Shown here one piece after another: positions 37,139 through 46,768 of a DNA stretch of 64,000 bases. The first letter of the stretch is position 1, and every line of letters starts with the position of its first letter. A program made the position numbers and the translations under genes. The stretch is from Mycolicibacillus trivialis (GTDB lineage Bacteria > Actinomycetota > Actinomycetes > Mycobacteriales > Mycobacteriaceae): contig NZ_LQPZ01000040.1 of assembly GCF_002102395.1 (NCBI RefSeq), forward strand, positions 62,001 to 126,000, written 5' to 3'. The notes below the pieces were generated by a model. It ran no database searches. It was given only the letters and a program-made list of their open reading frames with translations, and had not been told where the DNA came from.

Positions 37139-38449
37139 TCAGCCCTGGCCGGCCATCGCCCGCAACGCCGGCGGCAGGGACCGCCGGGTGCGGTGCGGAC
37201 CGAGCACCGCCACCCCGTACGGGCGGCGCAGCACCTTGCGGGCCACCGCATTGACCTCGGCGAGGCTCACCGCATCCAGTTGACGCAGGGTGTGCTCCAG
37301 GCTGCGGTAGCGCCCGTAGTTGAGTTCGGTGCGCCCCAACCGGTGCATCCGCGAGGCGGAATCCTCCAGGCCCAGCACCAGGCTGCCGTACAGCGCCCCT
37401 TTCGCGGTGCGCCATTCGGTCTCGCTGATCCCGTCGCGGGCGACGGTGTCGAGCACCTCCGCGGTCACCGCCGCGACCTCGGCGAACCGCTCCGGCTGAC
37501 AGGCCGCGTACACCGACAGTGCGGAGCTGTCGGCGTAGGTCTCCACCGCCGAATACACCGTGTAGGCCAGCCCGCGTTCCTCCCGGATCTGTTGGAACAG
37601 ACGTGAACTCAGCCCACCGCCGAGCGCACTGTTGAGCACCGCCAGCGCCCACCGGTGCGACCAGTGCCGCCCGGGTGCGCGCACTCCCAGCGACAGATGG
37701 GTCTGCTCCCCGTCGCGGTGCACCAGCGCCAGTCCGGGCCGGCCACCGACGCGTGCGGCTCCCTTGCGCGGCGGGGCGGCCGTCCGGCCCCGGGTCAGGC
37801 GTGCCGCGAAGTGGTGGCGGACCAAGGCCACCACCTCGTCGTGGTCGACGTTGCCGGCCACCGCCACCACCATCCGGTCCGGGGTGTATCGGCGGGTGTG
37901 GAACGAGCGCAGCTGCCCACGGGTCATCGCGGCCACCGACTCGGGGGTGCCGATCACCGGCCGCCCGATCGGGTGGTCGCCGAACAGCGCCGCCCCGAAG
38001 ATGTCGCCGAGGGCGTCTTCGGGATCGTCGTCGCGCAGCGCGATCTCATCCAGTACGACGTCGCGTTCCAGCTCCACGTCGGCGGCGGCGCAGTTGCCGT
38101 TGAGCACCACGTCGGCGACCAGCCCGATCGCCAGTTCCAGGTCGGTGTCGAGCACGTGCGCGTGGTAGCAGGTGTGTTCCTTGCCGGTGAAGGCGTTGAG
38201 ATCGCCGCCCACCGCGTCCATCTCCTGGGCGATCTGCGCCGCGGTGCGGTTCGGCGTCGCCTTGAACAGCAGGTGTTCCAGGAAATGGGCCGCTCCGGCT
38301 ACCGTCGCACCCTCGTCGCGCGAGCCGACACCGACCCACACCCCCACCGACGCGGAGCGCACGGCGGGGATGTGTTCGGTGACCACCCGCAGCCCGCACA
38401 CGGTGGTGCGGCGCAGAACCCCGGTGTCAGCTGCCCGTCGTGGCGGCAT
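37139..38449 (-). CDS. pepR: Zinc protease PepR (M16 family)
   Basis: 436 residues. The inverted zinc motif HFLEH is at 55-59 ([13 protein letters not shown]), with the downstream Glu in [10 protein letters not shown]. The C-terminal half has [21 protein letters not shown], typical of M16 peptidases related to mitochondrial processing peptidase. M. tuberculosis PepR (Rv2782c) has 438 aa. The ATG (38449) lies inside the last codons of gpsI, a 23-bp overlap that suggests coupling to polynucleotide phosphorylase. Substrates are not known with certainty. Confidence 0.94.
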   Translation of the reverse strand: MPPRRAADTGVLRRTTVCGLRVVTEHIPAVRSASVGVWVGVGSRDEGATVAGAAHFLEHLLFKATPNRTAAQIAQEMDAVGGDLNAFTGKEHTCYHAHVLDTDLELAIGLVADVVLNGNCAAADVELERDVVLDEIALRDDDPEDALGDIFGAALFGDHPIGRPVIGTPESVAAMTRGQLRSFHTRRYTPDRMVVAVAGNVDHDEVVALVRHHFAARLTRGRTAAPPRKGAARVGGRPGLALVHRDGEQTHLSLGVRAPGRHWSHRWALAVLNSALGGGLSSRLFQQIREERGLAYTVYSAVETYADSSALSVYAACQPERFAEVAAVTAEVLDTVARDGISETEWRTAKGALYGSLVLGLEDSASRMHRLGRTELNYGRYRSLEHTLRQLDAVSLAEVNAVARKVLRRPYGVAVLGPHRTRRSLPPALRAMAGQG

Positions 38450-40670
38450 CGGCCGGGGCGGTCTCCGCGGCGTCCTCGTCGATGAGCACCAGCGAGATCT
38501 TGCCGCGGTTGTCGATGTCGGCGATCTCCACCCGCAGCTTGTCGCCCACGCTGACCACGTCCTCGACGCGCGCGATGCGCTTGCCGCGGCCCAGCTTGGA
38601 GATGTGCACCAGACCGTCGCGGCCCGGCAGCAGCGACACGAACGCACCGAAGTCGGTGGTCTTGACCACCGTGCCGAGGAACCGCTCGCCGGCCTTGGGC
38701 AGCTGCGGGTTGGCGATCGCGTTGATCTTGTCGATCGCGGCCTGCGCACTCGGCCCGTCGGTGGCGCCGACGAAGATGGTGCCGTCGTCCTCGATCGAGA
38801 TCTGGGCGCCGGTCTCCTCGGTGATGGAGTTGATGATCTTGCCCTTGGGCCCGATCACCTCACCGATCTTGTCCACCGGGACCTTGATCGTGGTGACCCG
38901 CGGCGCGTACGGGCTCATCTCATCGGGCTCGTCGATGGCCTCGGACATCACGTCCAGGATCGTCAGCCGGGCCTCGCGGGCCTGGGACAGCGCACCGGCG
39001 AGCACCTGCGACGGGATCCCGTCGAGTTTGGTGTCCAACTGCAGCGCGGTGACGAACTGACGGGTGCCCGCGACCTTGAAGTCCATGTCGCCGAACGCGT
39101 CCTCGGCGCCGAGGATGTCGGTGAGCGCGACGAAGCGGCGCTCGGTGCCGCCGCCCTCGAGCTCGACGTCATCGGAGACCAGGCCCATCGCGATACCGGC
39201 CACCGGCGCCTTCAGCGGCACGCCGGCGTTGAGCAGCGACAGGGTGGAGGCACACACCGAGCCCATCGAGGTGGAACCGTTGGAGCTCAACGCCTCCGAG
39301 ACCTGACGGATCGCGTACGGGAACTCCTCCACGCTGGGCAGCACCGGAATCAGCGCCCGCTCGGCCAGCGCGCCGTGGCCGATCTCGCGGCGCTTGGGCG
39401 AACCGACCCGGCCGGTCTCGCCGGTCGAGTACGGCGGGAAGTTGTAGTGGTGCATGTAGCGCTTGGAGGTCTCCGGCCCCAGCGAGTCGATCTGCTGGGC
39501 CATCTTGACCATGTCGAGGGTGGTGACGCCCATGATCTGGGTTTCGCCGCGCTCGAACAGTGCGCTGCCGTGGGCACGCGGCACCACCGCGACCTCCGCG
39601 CCCAGCGCCCGGATGTCGCTGACACCGCGGCCGTCGATGCGGAAGTGGTCGGTCAGGATGCGCTGGCGGACCAGCTTCTTGGTCAGCGCCCGGTAGGCGG
39701 CGCCGATCTCCTTCTCCCGGCCCTCGTAGGTGCCGGCGAGGCGCTCGGCGACCTCGTTCTTGATCTCGTCGGTGCGGGCGTTGCGCTCCGCCTTGCCGGC
39801 GATGCTCAGTGCCTTGCCCAACTCGTCGCTGGCCAGCGACGCCACCGAGTAGTAGACGTCCTCGCCGTACTCGGGGAACAGCGGGTACTCGGCGGTGGGT
39901 TTGGCGGCCGCGTCGGCCAGCTCCCGCTGCGCCTTGCACAGCTCGGCGATGAACGGCTTGGCCGCTTCCAGGCCCTCGGCCACCACGGCCTCGGTGGGCG
40001 CCTGGGCGCCGGCCTCGATGAGGGCCAGGACGTCGTCGGTGGCCTCGGCCTCGACCATCATGATCGCCACGTCACCGTCGTCGAGGGTGCGCCCGGCGAC
40101 CACCATGTCGAACACGGCCCGCTCGAGCTGCTCGACGGTCGGGAACGCCACCCAGGTGCCGTCGATGAGGGCGACGCGCACCGCGCCGACCGGGCCGGAG
40201 AACGGCAGGCCGGCCAGCTGGGTGGAGGCGGACGCGGCGTTGATCGCCACCACGTCGTAGAGGTCGTTGGGGTCCAGGCTCAACACGGTCACCACGACCT
40301 GGACCTCGTTGCGCAGCCCGCTGACGAACGACGGGCGCAGCGGCCGGTCGGTGAGCCGGCAGGTCAAGATCGCGTCGGTGGACGGCCGGCCCTCGCGCCG
40401 GAAGAACGAGCCCGGGATACGCCCGGCGGCGTACATCCGCTCCTCGACGTCAACGGTGAGCGGGAAGAAGTCGAAGTGCTCCTTGGGAGCCTTGCTGGCG
40501 GTGGTCGCCGACAGCAGCATGGTCTCGTCGTCGAGGTAGGCGGCGACGGCTCCTGCGGCCTGCTGGGCCAGCCGGCCGGTCTCGAAGCGGATGGTGCGGG
40601 TGCCGAAGCTCCCGTTGTCGATGGTGGCGGTGGATTCGAACACGCCGGGGTCGATTTCAGCGACAGACAT
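38427..40670 (-). CDS. gpsI: Polynucleotide phosphorylase
   Basis: 747 residues. Two RNase PH-like domains are linked by a helical region; the first contains [30 protein letters not shown] and the second CRTDxRP-type [20 protein letters not shown] domain (about 600-660, [30 protein letters not shown]) and an S1 domain (about 670-735, [28 protein letters not shown]) follow. It degrades RNA 3'-5' with phosphate and can add tails. Order rpsO - lppU - gpsI - pepR matches Rv2785c-Rv2782c. Confidence 0.97.
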   Translation of the reverse strand: MSVAEIDPGVFESTATIDNGSFGTRTIRFETGRLAQQAAGAVAAYLDDETMLLSATTASKAPKEHFDFFPLTVDVEERMYAAGRIPGSFFRREGRPSTDAILTCRLTDRPLRPSFVSGLRNEVQVVVTVLSLDPNDLYDVVAINAASASTQLAGLPFSGPVGAVRVALIDGTWVAFPTVEQLERAVFDMVVAGRTLDDGDVAIMMVEAEATDDVLALIEAGAQAPTEAVVAEGLEAAKPFIAELCKAQRELADAAAKPTAEYPLFPEYGEDVYYSVASLASDELGKALSIAGKAERNARTDEIKNEVAERLAGTYEGREKEIGAAYRALTKKLVRQRILTDHFRIDGRGVSDIRALGAEVAVVPRAHGSALFERGETQIMGVTTLDMVKMAQQIDSLGPETSKRYMHHYNFPPYSTGETGRVGSPKRREIGHGALAERALIPVLPSVEEFPYAIRQVSEALSSNGSTSMGSVCASTLSLLNAGVPLKAPVAGIAMGLVSDDVELEGGGTERRFVALTDILGAEDAFGDMDFKVAGTRQFVTALQLDTKLDGIPSQVLAGALSQAREARLTILDVMSEAIDEPDEMSPYAPRVTTIKVPVDKIGEVIGPKGKIINSITEETGAQISIEDDGTIFVGATDGPSAQAAIDKINAIANPQLPKAGERFLGTVVKTTDFGAFVSLLPGRDGLVHISKLGRGKRIARVEDVVSVGDKLRVEIADIDNRGKISLVLIDEDAAETAPADAATTGS

Positions 40671-40986
40671 AGACGTCCGTACAGCCTCTCTGGATTTTGG
40701 TGGTGTTTCGCGCCGTCACGCCCGGCCCGAACGGCCGGGGGTCGGCTGGCTTCCGGATGCGGCTGCGGCCATCGATCGAAGCGGCCGACTTCCCGAGTGG
40801 GAGCCCGGCAGCCACTACCGAAGACCGCCCGTATTCCGGCCGGCAGCACTGGTGTGACACGCCGGAACGGTGCACACAGGTTGCGGCACCGCACCGGATG
40901 TCCGGCGCCGAACCGGCGCAGAACGTCCTTACTCTACACTCCGGGACCCCGCCCGGTGCGCCTGGCCTCGCCCGACTCGGGGATCT
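40671..40986 (-). other. gpsI leader / lppU-gpsI intergenic region
   Basis: 316 bp without a convincing gene. It holds the hairpin at 40721-40739 and a weak purine-rich site (AGAGAGG, about 14 nt before the gpsI ATG), so gpsI may have an untranslated leader. PNPase leaders are targets of self-regulation in other bacteria; that is only an analogy here. No RNA family was recognised. Confidence 0.4.
40721..40739 (-). terminator. GC-rich hairpin between lppU and gpsI
   Basis: CCCGGCC pairs with GGCCGGG around a 5-nt loop (CGAAC). On the minus strand it lies about 250 bp after lppU and 50 bp before gpsI. No U-tract follows, so it could equally be a stability or processing element of the gpsI leader. 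Confidence 0.35.
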
Positions 40987-41580
40987 TCAGGCGAGGTTCT
41001 CCACACAAACGGTGAACTGGCGTTCGGTGTAGGTGTAGCCCAACCCGGTACCGCACTGATCGGCGCCGATCGCGCCCGTCTCGGCGGTGAGGATCTCGGT
41101 GGCGCGCTGCCGGGGCCGCACCGCGGTGTCGTCACAGTCCACCCGCACCGGGTCGGCGTTGCTGGCCGGGTCGACGCTCATGCAGCCGCCGATCACCCAG
41201 TCGATGTCCAGGCAGGCCGTGCCGCCGGCCCGGTTGAACGCATCGCGCATCGAGAATGTGGAGTCGACGTCGGCCGGGCAGCCCTGCTCGGCATCCGGGG
41301 CCTCCGGGTTCGCAGCGGGGTTCCCGGTGGAATTCTCGCCGGGGCTCTTGGCTGGGATCTTCGCCGGGATCTTGGCCGGGATCTTGGCGACGACCTTGAA
41401 GTTGGATTCCGGGCTGCCGCACTCCGCGGCCACCGCGTGCGGCCGATCGGCGGTGCCGCCGAGGTGCACGCAGTCACCCACCTGCAGGTCGGCGACGGCG
41501 GCGGTGTCGGTGCAGCCGACGGTGCCGGCGGCCAACAGCAACGCCGCGGCCGGCAGAACCGGCCGGGCACGACGGGTCAG
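40987..41580 (-). CDS. lppU: Lipoprotein LppU with likely CTG start
   Basis: 197 residues. The signal peptide [22 protein letters not shown] ends in a lipid-modified Cys. The exported part has several cysteines ([48 protein letters not shown]) and four tandem AKIP/AKSP units (DNA repeat near 41345-41393). No ATG, GTG or TTG is in frame upstream of the signal peptide until deep inside rpsO. The best start is a CTG at 41580 overlapping the rpsO stop (CTGA). The position matches Rv2784c. The function is unknown. Confidence 0.75.
   Translation of the reverse strand: MTRRARPVLPAAALLLAAGTVGCTDTAAVADLQVGDCVHLGGTADRPHAVAAECGSPESNFKVVAKIPAKIPAKIPAKSPGENSTGNPAANPEAPDAEQGCPADVDSTFSMRDAFNRAGGTACLDIDWVIGGCMSVDPASNADPVRVDCDDTAVRPRQRATEILTAETGAIGADQCGTGLGYTYTERQFTVCVENLA
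41345..41395. repeat. 12-bp tandem repeat encoding AKIP units in lppU
   Basis: CCGGGATCTTGG-type 12-mers repeat about four times in frame, giving [16 protein letters not shown] just after the first domain of LppU. Copy number is likely to vary between strains by slippage without breaking the frame. Confidence 0.75.
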
Positions 41581-41846
41581 CGACGCAACCCCAGCCGTTC
41601 GATCAGCGAACGGTACCGGGCGACGTCGACGGCGGCGATGTACTTGAGCAGCCGACGCCGGCGGCCCACCAGCAGCAGCAGCCCGCGCCGCGAGTGGTGG
41701 TCGTGCTTGTGGGTCTTGAGATGCTCGGTGAGGTCCTTGATCCGCTTGGTCAGCAGCGCGACCTGCGCCTCCGGCGAGCCGGTGTCGGTCTCGTGCAGGC
41801 CGTACTCGGTCAGGATCTCTTTTTTCTGCTCGGCGGTCAGCGCCAC
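41577..41846 (-). CDS. rpsO: 30S ribosomal protein S15
   Basis: 89 residues, full length. Conserved blocks: [64 protein letters not shown] and [23 protein letters not shown]. It binds 16S rRNA early in 30S assembly. The GTG start has GGAGATG seven to eight bases before it. lppU begins in its stop codon and gpsI follows, the widespread rpsO-pnp arrangement. Confidence 0.98.
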   Translation of the reverse strand: MALTAEQKKEILTEYGLHETDTGSPEAQVALLTKRIKDLTEHLKTHKHDHHSRRGLLLLVGRRRRLLKYIAAVDVARYRSLIERLGLRR

Positions 41847-41948
41847 GGGACATCTCCATCGGTAGGGTTCGCGATCACATCGTCTCGGGCGTGGCCACCG
41901 CGACCCGCAGCGCACGCCGCCGGGGAGTCTAACAGCGCGGGCGACGCG

Positions 41949-42923
41949 TCAGGTAATCGCGAGGCGGGTCCGCACCTGCGCGGTGTCGGCGTTCATCGCG
42001 TCGATGAGGTCGTCCACCGACTCGAACTTCGTCTGCCCGCGCACCCGGTCGACGAAGTCCACCGCGACGTGCTCGCCGTACAGGTCGGCCGACTCGTCGA
42101 TCACGAACGCCTCCACGGTGCGTTGCCGCCCGGAGAAGGTCGGGTTGGTGCCGACCGACACCGCGGCCGGGTAGGCGCGGCCCGGCCGCACCGTGCCGTC
42201 CACCGGCCCGGGACCGAGCACGGTGAACCAGGCGGCGTACACCCCGTCGGCGGGGATCGCGGCATGCATGGTGGGCGCGACGTTGGCGGTGGGGAATCCC
42301 AGCGACGCCCCCCGGCCGTCGCCGCGCACCACCACGCCCTCGACCCGGTGCGGTCGGCCCAGCGCCTCGGCGGCGGTCACCATGTCCCCGGCGTCCACGC
42401 AGGCCCGGATGTAGGTGGACGAGTAGGTGACGCTCTCGGTCTGGTCTCCCTCGGTGACCAGCGACACCGCCGAGACCACGAAGCCGAACTGCTCGCCGCC
42501 GCGGCGCAGCGTGTCGACGTCTCCGGCGGCCTTGCGGCCGAAGGTGAAGTTCTCCCCCACCACCACCTCCACCACGTGGAGCCGCTCGACCAGGAGTTCG
42601 TGGATGTAGCGCTCCGGGGTGAGCTTCATGAAGTCGGCGGTGAACGGGATCACCAGGAACACGTCGACCCCGGCCTGCTCGGCGAGTTCGGCGCGCCGGG
42701 TCAGGGTGGTCAGCTGGGCGGGGTGGCTGCCCGGGTAGACCACTTCCATCGGATGCGGGTCGAAGGTCATCAGCACCGTCGGGACGCCGCGTTCCCGCCC
42801 GGATTTCACCGCGCGCGCGACCAACTCGGCGTGCCCGCGGTGCAAACCGTCGAACACACCGATGGTCAGCACACATCGCCCCCAGTCCGTGGGGATCTCA
42901 TCCTGCCCACGCCACCGCTGCAC
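41949..42923 (-). CDS. ribF: Bifunctional riboflavin kinase / FAD synthetase
   Basis: 324 residues. The N-terminal FAD synthetase domain has the nucleotidyl-transferase motif GVFDGLHRGHAELV and TYSSTYIRACVDAGDM. The C-terminal flavokinase has HRVEGVVVRGDGRGASLGFPTANV and the Pro-Thr-x-Asn-type loop (GFPTANV), then VSVGTNPTF. It turns riboflavin into FMN and FAD. The GTG start lies 6 nt after TAGGCT. It is divergent from mntR, with the two -10 hexamers about 20 bp apart. Confidence 0.97.
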   Translation of the reverse strand: MQRWRGQDEIPTDWGRCVLTIGVFDGLHRGHAELVARAVKSGRERGVPTVLMTFDPHPMEVVYPGSHPAQLTTLTRRAELAEQAGVDVFLVIPFTADFMKLTPERYIHELLVERLHVVEVVVGENFTFGRKAAGDVDTLRRGGEQFGFVVSAVSLVTEGDQTESVTYSSTYIRACVDAGDMVTAAEALGRPHRVEGVVVRGDGRGASLGFPTANVAPTMHAAIPADGVYAAWFTVLGPGPVDGTVRPGRAYPAAVSVGTNPTFSGRQRTVEAFVIDESADLYGEHVAVDFVDRVRGQTKFESVDDLIDAMNADTAQVRTRLAIT

Positions 42924-42929
42924 GTCGCA

Positions 42930-42935
42930 AGCCTA
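42930..42935 (-). promoter_or_regulatory. -10 hexamer for leaderless ribF transcript
   Basis: TAGGCT on the minus strand, 6 nt before the GTG of ribF. It faces the mntR promoter in a 43-bp gap. Confidence 0.4.
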
Positions 42936-42953
42936 CGATGCCGCAGGGTTGCC

Positions 42954-42959
42954 TACACT
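42954..42959 (+). promoter_or_regulatory. -10 hexamer for leaderless mntR transcript
   Basis: TACACT fits TANNNT and lies 7 nt before the GTG at 42967. No Shine-Dalgarno sequence is present, so the message is probably leaderless. Confidence 0.5.
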
Positions 42960-42966
42960 CAGCGGT

Positions 42967-43656
42967 GTGGCCACCGAGGATCCGAGCAGCGCGCTGACAA
43001 CGGTCGCCCAGGACTACCTGAAGGTCATCTGGACCGCGCAGGAGTGGGCGCCGGAGCGGGTCAGCACCAAACTCCTGGCCGACCGGCTGGGGGTTTCGGC
43101 GAGCACCGCCTCGGAATCCATCCGCAAACTCGCCGACCAGGGGCTGGTCGACCACGAGAAGTACGGCGGAGTGACGTTGACCGAACTCGGCCGGCGCGCC
43201 GCGGTGGCGATGGTGCGCAGGCACCGGCTGCTGGAGACCTATCTGGTCAGCGAGCTGGGCTACAGCTGGGACGAGGTCCACGACGAAGCCGAGGTGCTCG
43301 AGCACGCGGTCTCGGATCTGTTGATGGCGCGCATGGACGCGAAACTCGGCTACCCGCAGCGCGACCCGCACGGTGACCCGATCCCGGCGGCTGACGGTCA
43401 GGTGCCCGCCGCCCCGGCGCGGCTGCTGTGGGACTGCCACGACGGCGAGTCCGGGACGGTGGCGCGCATCTCCGACGCGGATCCGGAGATGCTGCGCTAC
43501 TTCGCCGACGTCGGGATCAGCCTGGATTCCCGGCTGCAGGTGGTGACCCGCCGCGAGTTCGCCGGGATGACGTCGGTGGCGGTCACCGCCGACGACGGCA
43601 CCAGTTCCACCGTGGAGTTGGGCAGTCCGGCGGCGCAGGCGATCTGGGTGCAGTAG
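42967..43656 (+). CDS. mntR: DtxR-family metal-dependent repressor MntR (SirR, Rv2788-like)
   Basis: 229 residues. The N-terminal winged helix has VSTKLLADRLGVSASTASESIRKLADQGLVDHEKYGGVTLTELG. The metal-binding and dimer domain has RRHRLLETYLVSELGYSWDEVHDEAEVLEHAVSDLLMARMD. A C-terminal SH3-like FeoA domain covers about 150-229. Rv2788 (SirR) acts as the manganese sensor MntR in M. tuberculosis, repressing Mn uptake. The GTG start is set by the -10 seven bases upstream. No MntH gene is in the window. Confidence 0.92.
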   Translation: MATEDPSSALTTVAQDYLKVIWTAQEWAPERVSTKLLADRLGVSASTASESIRKLADQGLVDHEKYGGVTLTELGRRAAVAMVRRHRLLETYLVSELGYSWDEVHDEAEVLEHAVSDLLMARMDAKLGYPQRDPHGDPIPAADGQVPAAPARLLWDCHDGESGTVARISDADPEMLRYFADVGISLDSRLQVVTRREFAGMTSVAVTADDGTSSTVELGSPAAQAIWVQ

Positions 43657-43666
43657 GCCGTTTCGC

Positions 43667-44083
43667 CTACAGCGGGTTGGATTTTGCGTCGGCACCGTAG
43701 ACGCCGAGCAGGTCGCGGGCCGAGACGATCCCGATCAGCACGCCGCTGCGCTCGACCAGGATGTGCCGGATGTAGTGGTTCATCATCCGCACCGCGGCCT
43801 GGTCGATGGTGGTGTCGGCGTCACACCAGATGAGGTTCTTGCTGGCGACGTCGATCGCGCGGACGGTGGCCGGGTCGTCCCCGGCCGCCACCACCGCGGC
43901 CACATCCCGCTCGCTGACCAGTGCGCTCGGCCGCTCGTCGGAGCCGACGACGACCGCGCCCACCTCGCCGTGGATGATCGCCTGGGCGACGTCGGCGACG
44001 GAGGCGTCAGCGGCGACCCGCACCACCGGATCCCCGGTGACCTCGGAGACCGGGATCGAGCCTGCGCTGGGTATGTCTGTCAT
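43667..44083 (-). CDS. CBS-domain pair protein
   Basis: 138 residues made of two CBS motifs: VSEVTGDPVVRVAADASVADVAQAIIHGEVGAVVVGSDERPSALVSERDVA and IDVASKNLIWCDADTTIDQAAVRMMNHYIRHILVERSGVLIGIVSARDLLGVYG. Such free-standing pairs sense adenine nucleotides or act as hypoxia-type proteins (compare Hrp1). No partner enzyme is fused. It lies between mntR (convergent, 10 bp) and the AraC gene and I see nothing specific in its context. Confidence 0.88.
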   Translation of the reverse strand: MTDIPSAGSIPVSEVTGDPVVRVAADASVADVAQAIIHGEVGAVVVGSDERPSALVSERDVAAVVAAGDDPATVRAIDVASKNLIWCDADTTIDQAAVRMMNHYIRHILVERSGVLIGIVSARDLLGVYGADAKSNPL

Positions 44084-44104
44084 GGCTCGATCATCGCATC
44101 TCGG

Positions 44105-45154
44105 TCATCCCGGTCGTTTCCGGTGTGCGCTCGGTCGGTCACCCGTCCAGCGGATGAAGGCCCGGGTGAACGCCGCGGTCTCGGAATAGCCGAGCTGGCG
44201 CGCGGTCTCCTCCACCGTCAGCCCCGACTCCAGCAGGGCCACTGCCAAGGCCACCCGGACCTCGTCGACCAGACCCCGGTAGCTGGTTCCCTCCGCGGCC
44301 AGCCGCCGGTGCAACGTTCGCTCGGTCATCGCCATCTCCTCGGCGATCTCCGCCATCGGCGGCAGCTGTCCGGGGGTCGCGATGAGTCGGCTGCGCACCC
44401 GCGCGGCCAGTCCGCGGCGCTGTCGGCGCGACTGGAGCAGCTCCGCGCATTGCCGCACGCAGGTCGCGGCGGTCGCCGCGTCGGCCGCCGGCATCGGCAG
44501 GGCCAGAACGTCAGCGGGGATGGTGACCGCCGTCCGGGACGCCGATCCGTCGATCACGACGGTGAGCCGATCGAATTCGAGCCGCTCGGCCGGCAATTCG
44601 ATCCCGGGCGACTCCACAAGAATCGGCGTGCTGGCTTCCAGTTGGCCGACCAGCAGTGGCGCCATGTTCGCCAGGGCAACCAGGTCCCGCTCAAGCATGA
44701 AGCCGCGCACATCCGCGGGTACCGCGCTGTTGTCGAACTCCACCACCGCACCCGCCGGGGTGTCGGTGCGACGGAGCCGCAGATACGTGGATGACAGAGC
44801 CGCATAGCGGCAGGACACGTTGACGGCGTCGCCGATGGTGGGGCTGGCCAGCACGGCGTAGCCGAGGATGCCGGTGTTGGCGAAGTTGTACTGCGCGCCG
44901 ACGTCGCGGGCGAACCGGCCGGGGTCCCCGATGCGGGCCAGGACGTTGCGCACGATCGTCAACTCTTGGGCCGCCTGTACTTCGGTTGCGGTGTCGGTGA
45001 TCTCGGCGGTCGTCAGCCCCGTGCCCGCCAGGCAGGTGTCCACACCGATGCCCTGCGCCTCCGCCGCGCGGAGGAGGTGCTGGCAGGTCGACGCCGGGCG
45101 GGGGATGTCCCAGGCGACCTCGCCGGGGTCGCCCGTGGCGCCACCTTCGCCCAT
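44105..45154 (-). CDS. AraC-family regulator with arabinose-binding-like domain (VirS-type)
   Basis: 349 residues. The N-terminal PF12625-type domain (HLLRAAEAQGIGVDTCLAGTGLT, FGHDVGAQYNFANTGILGYAVLASPTIGDAV) is followed by a C-terminal double HTH: IAEEMAMTERTLHRRLAAEGTSYRGLVDEVR and ESGLTVEETARQLGYSETAAFTRAFIRWTG. VirS (Rv3082c), which controls the mymA Baeyer-Villiger/lipid operon, has this architecture. Here the gene is 108 bp downstream of a Baeyer-Villiger enzyme gene on the same strand, so it is a good candidate controller of that operon. I chose the ATG at 45154, as the domain starts shortly after. Confidence 0.86.
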   Translation of the reverse strand: MGEGGATGDPGEVAWDIPRPASTCQHLLRAAEAQGIGVDTCLAGTGLTTAEITDTATEVQAAQELTIVRNVLARIGDPGRFARDVGAQYNFANTGILGYAVLASPTIGDAVNVSCRYAALSSTYLRLRRTDTPAGAVVEFDNSAVPADVRGFMLERDLVALANMAPLLVGQLEASTPILVESPGIELPAERLEFDRLTVVIDGSASRTAVTIPADVLALPMPAADAATAATCVRQCAELLQSRRQRRGLAARVRSRLIATPGQLPPMAEIAEEMAMTERTLHRRLAAEGTSYRGLVDEVRVALAVALLESGLTVEETARQLGYSETAAFTRAFIRWTGDRPSAHRKRPG

Positions 45155-45262
45155 GTGTCCGAACGTATCAAATGGCGGGTTCTCCGACGCCACCGAAACA
45201 CCGGCGACGATCCGCTGGTGCGCGGTCTCCGCACCGACCGGTGCGGTCACCGAATCGAGCGA

Positions 45263-46768
45263 TCAAGACCACACCCGCTCGACTTCGACAGCGGTGTCGG
45301 TGTTGTTGTCCTGACCGGCCCGGGCCAGCTCGTAGTCGGCGGGATCGGGAGCCGCGGCAAGTCGCCGCTGGTAGACGTGCGGGGTCCACGGCCACAGTTC
45401 CGGGTTGCCGTCGGCGCCGAGATACCAACTGGTGCAACCGGATGCCCAGATGGTGTCCGGCATCGCGGCTCGCATCGCAGCGTTATGTCGCTGAGTCGCC
45501 GCCACCGTCGGTGCGACGGTGTCGAATTCACGGTCGGACCAGCGTTGGATCCAGCGCAGGATGTGCCGGCCCTGGGATTCGGCGATCGCGGTGAGCGGAT
45601 AGTTGCCGACCGGGCTATGCGGACCGATCAACATGAAGAAGTTCGGGAAACCCGGCAGCCCCACTCCCAGGTGGGCCTGCGGGCCATTGGCCCATAGCTG
45701 CTCCACGTTCGCCCCGTTCGCGCCGACCAGGGTCATCGGCCGCATGAAGGCGTGGGCGTCGAACCCGGTGGCCAACACGATGGCGTCCAGTTCGTGCAGC
45801 ATGCCGTCGACGGTGACGATGCCGCGCGGGTCGACGTGGTCGATTCCGGTGTCGACCAAGGTCACGTTCGGTCGCTGCATCGCCCGGTAGAACCCGCCGG
45901 AGATGACCAGCCGGCGACACATCGGTTGATAGTCCGGGGTCAACCGGCGACGCAGGTCGCGGTCGCGCACGGTGCGCAGGTTGGCCCGCACCAGGTTGCT
46001 CAGCGCGGTCCGTCGCCAGCCCGGTTTGACCAAGGCCCCGGCGAAGAATTCGAAGGCCCGGTCATAGCCGCCGTAGGCCAGCCGGCCCAACCCGGGAAGA
46101 CGACGGTGCAGCGGCGCCGACCAGGGCCGGTACCCCGGGTTCGGCAACGGCAGTACCCACTGGGCGCTGCGCTGATACAACTCCACTCGGGCAGCCGTCT
46201 GGGACAGCGCGACCACGATCTGCGCGCCGGTGGATCCGGTGCCGACGATGCCGACCCGTTTGCCGTCCAGGTCGGCGTCGTGGTCCCAGCGCGCCGAATG
46301 CATGACCGGTCCGGTGAAATCGGCGAGCCCGGGGATGTCGGGCACCCGTGGCTGCCGCAACACACCGGTGGCCGCGACGAGGAAATCGTGGGTGATCGTC
46401 TCCCCCGCATCGGTGGTGAGGCGCCAGCGCCGGTCGACGAAGCGGGCCTCGACGATCTCGACACCGAACCGGATCACCCGGTTCAGGTCGTATTCGGCGG
46501 CAACCCAGCGGAAGTAGTCGAATATCTCCGCGCCCGGCGAGAACAGTCTGCTCCAGTTCGGGTTGGTGGCGAAGGTGAACTGGTAGAGCCGTGACGGCAC
46601 ATCGCAGGCCAGCCCGGGATAGGTGTTGTCGCGCCAGGTGCCGCCGATCTCGGTGGCCTTCTCATAGACGGTGATGTCGGTGATGCCGGCCTGCCGCAGC
46701 AGAATCGCCTGGCACAGCCCCGACATGCCGGCGCCGACGATGCCCACCGAAGGCTGCCGTCGATTCAT
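45263..46768 (-). CDS. Baeyer-Villiger-type flavin monooxygenase 1 (MymA-like)
   Basis: 501 residues. First Rossmann site VGIVGAGMSGLCQAILLRQAG, then the GGTWRDNTYPGLACDVPS block, the fingerprint F-x-G-x3-H-x3-W (FTGPVMHSARW), second Rossmann site KRVGIVGTGSTGAQ and the C-terminal ATGFDAHAFMRP. These enzymes use FAD, NADPH and O2 to insert oxygen next to a ketone, giving an ester or lactone. The ATG overlaps the upstream SDR stop (ATGA), so an alcohol-to-ketone step may feed it. It is the last enzyme gene of the five-gene operon 51489-45263. Confidence 0.9.
   Translation of the reverse strand: MNRRQPSVGIVGAGMSGLCQAILLRQAGITDITVYEKATEIGGTWRDNTYPGLACDVPSRLYQFTFATNPNWSRLFSPGAEIFDYFRWVAAEYDLNRVIRFGVEIVEARFVDRRWRLTTDAGETITHDFLVAATGVLRQPRVPDIPGLADFTGPVMHSARWDHDADLDGKRVGIVGTGSTGAQIVVALSQTAARVELYQRSAQWVLPLPNPGYRPWSAPLHRRLPGLGRLAYGGYDRAFEFFAGALVKPGWRRTALSNLVRANLRTVRDRDLRRRLTPDYQPMCRRLVISGGFYRAMQRPNVTLVDTGIDHVDPRGIVTVDGMLHELDAIVLATGFDAHAFMRPMTLVGANGANVEQLWANGPQAHLGVGLPGFPNFFMLIGPHSPVGNYPLTAIAESQGRHILRWIQRWSDREFDTVAPTVAATQRHNAAMRAAMPDTIWASGCTSWYLGADGNPELWPWTPHVYQRRLAAAPDPADYELARAGQDNNTDTAVEVERVWS

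Noticed and set aside
38172..41015. 947-residue plus-strand frame opposite gpsI
   Set aside because: No motif and low-complexity composition; the opposite strand encodes a complete PNPase and LppU end.
41345..41395. 12-bp repeats considered as CRISPR or insertion-site repeats
   Set aside because: Too short, directly adjacent and in frame inside lppU; simple coding repeat.
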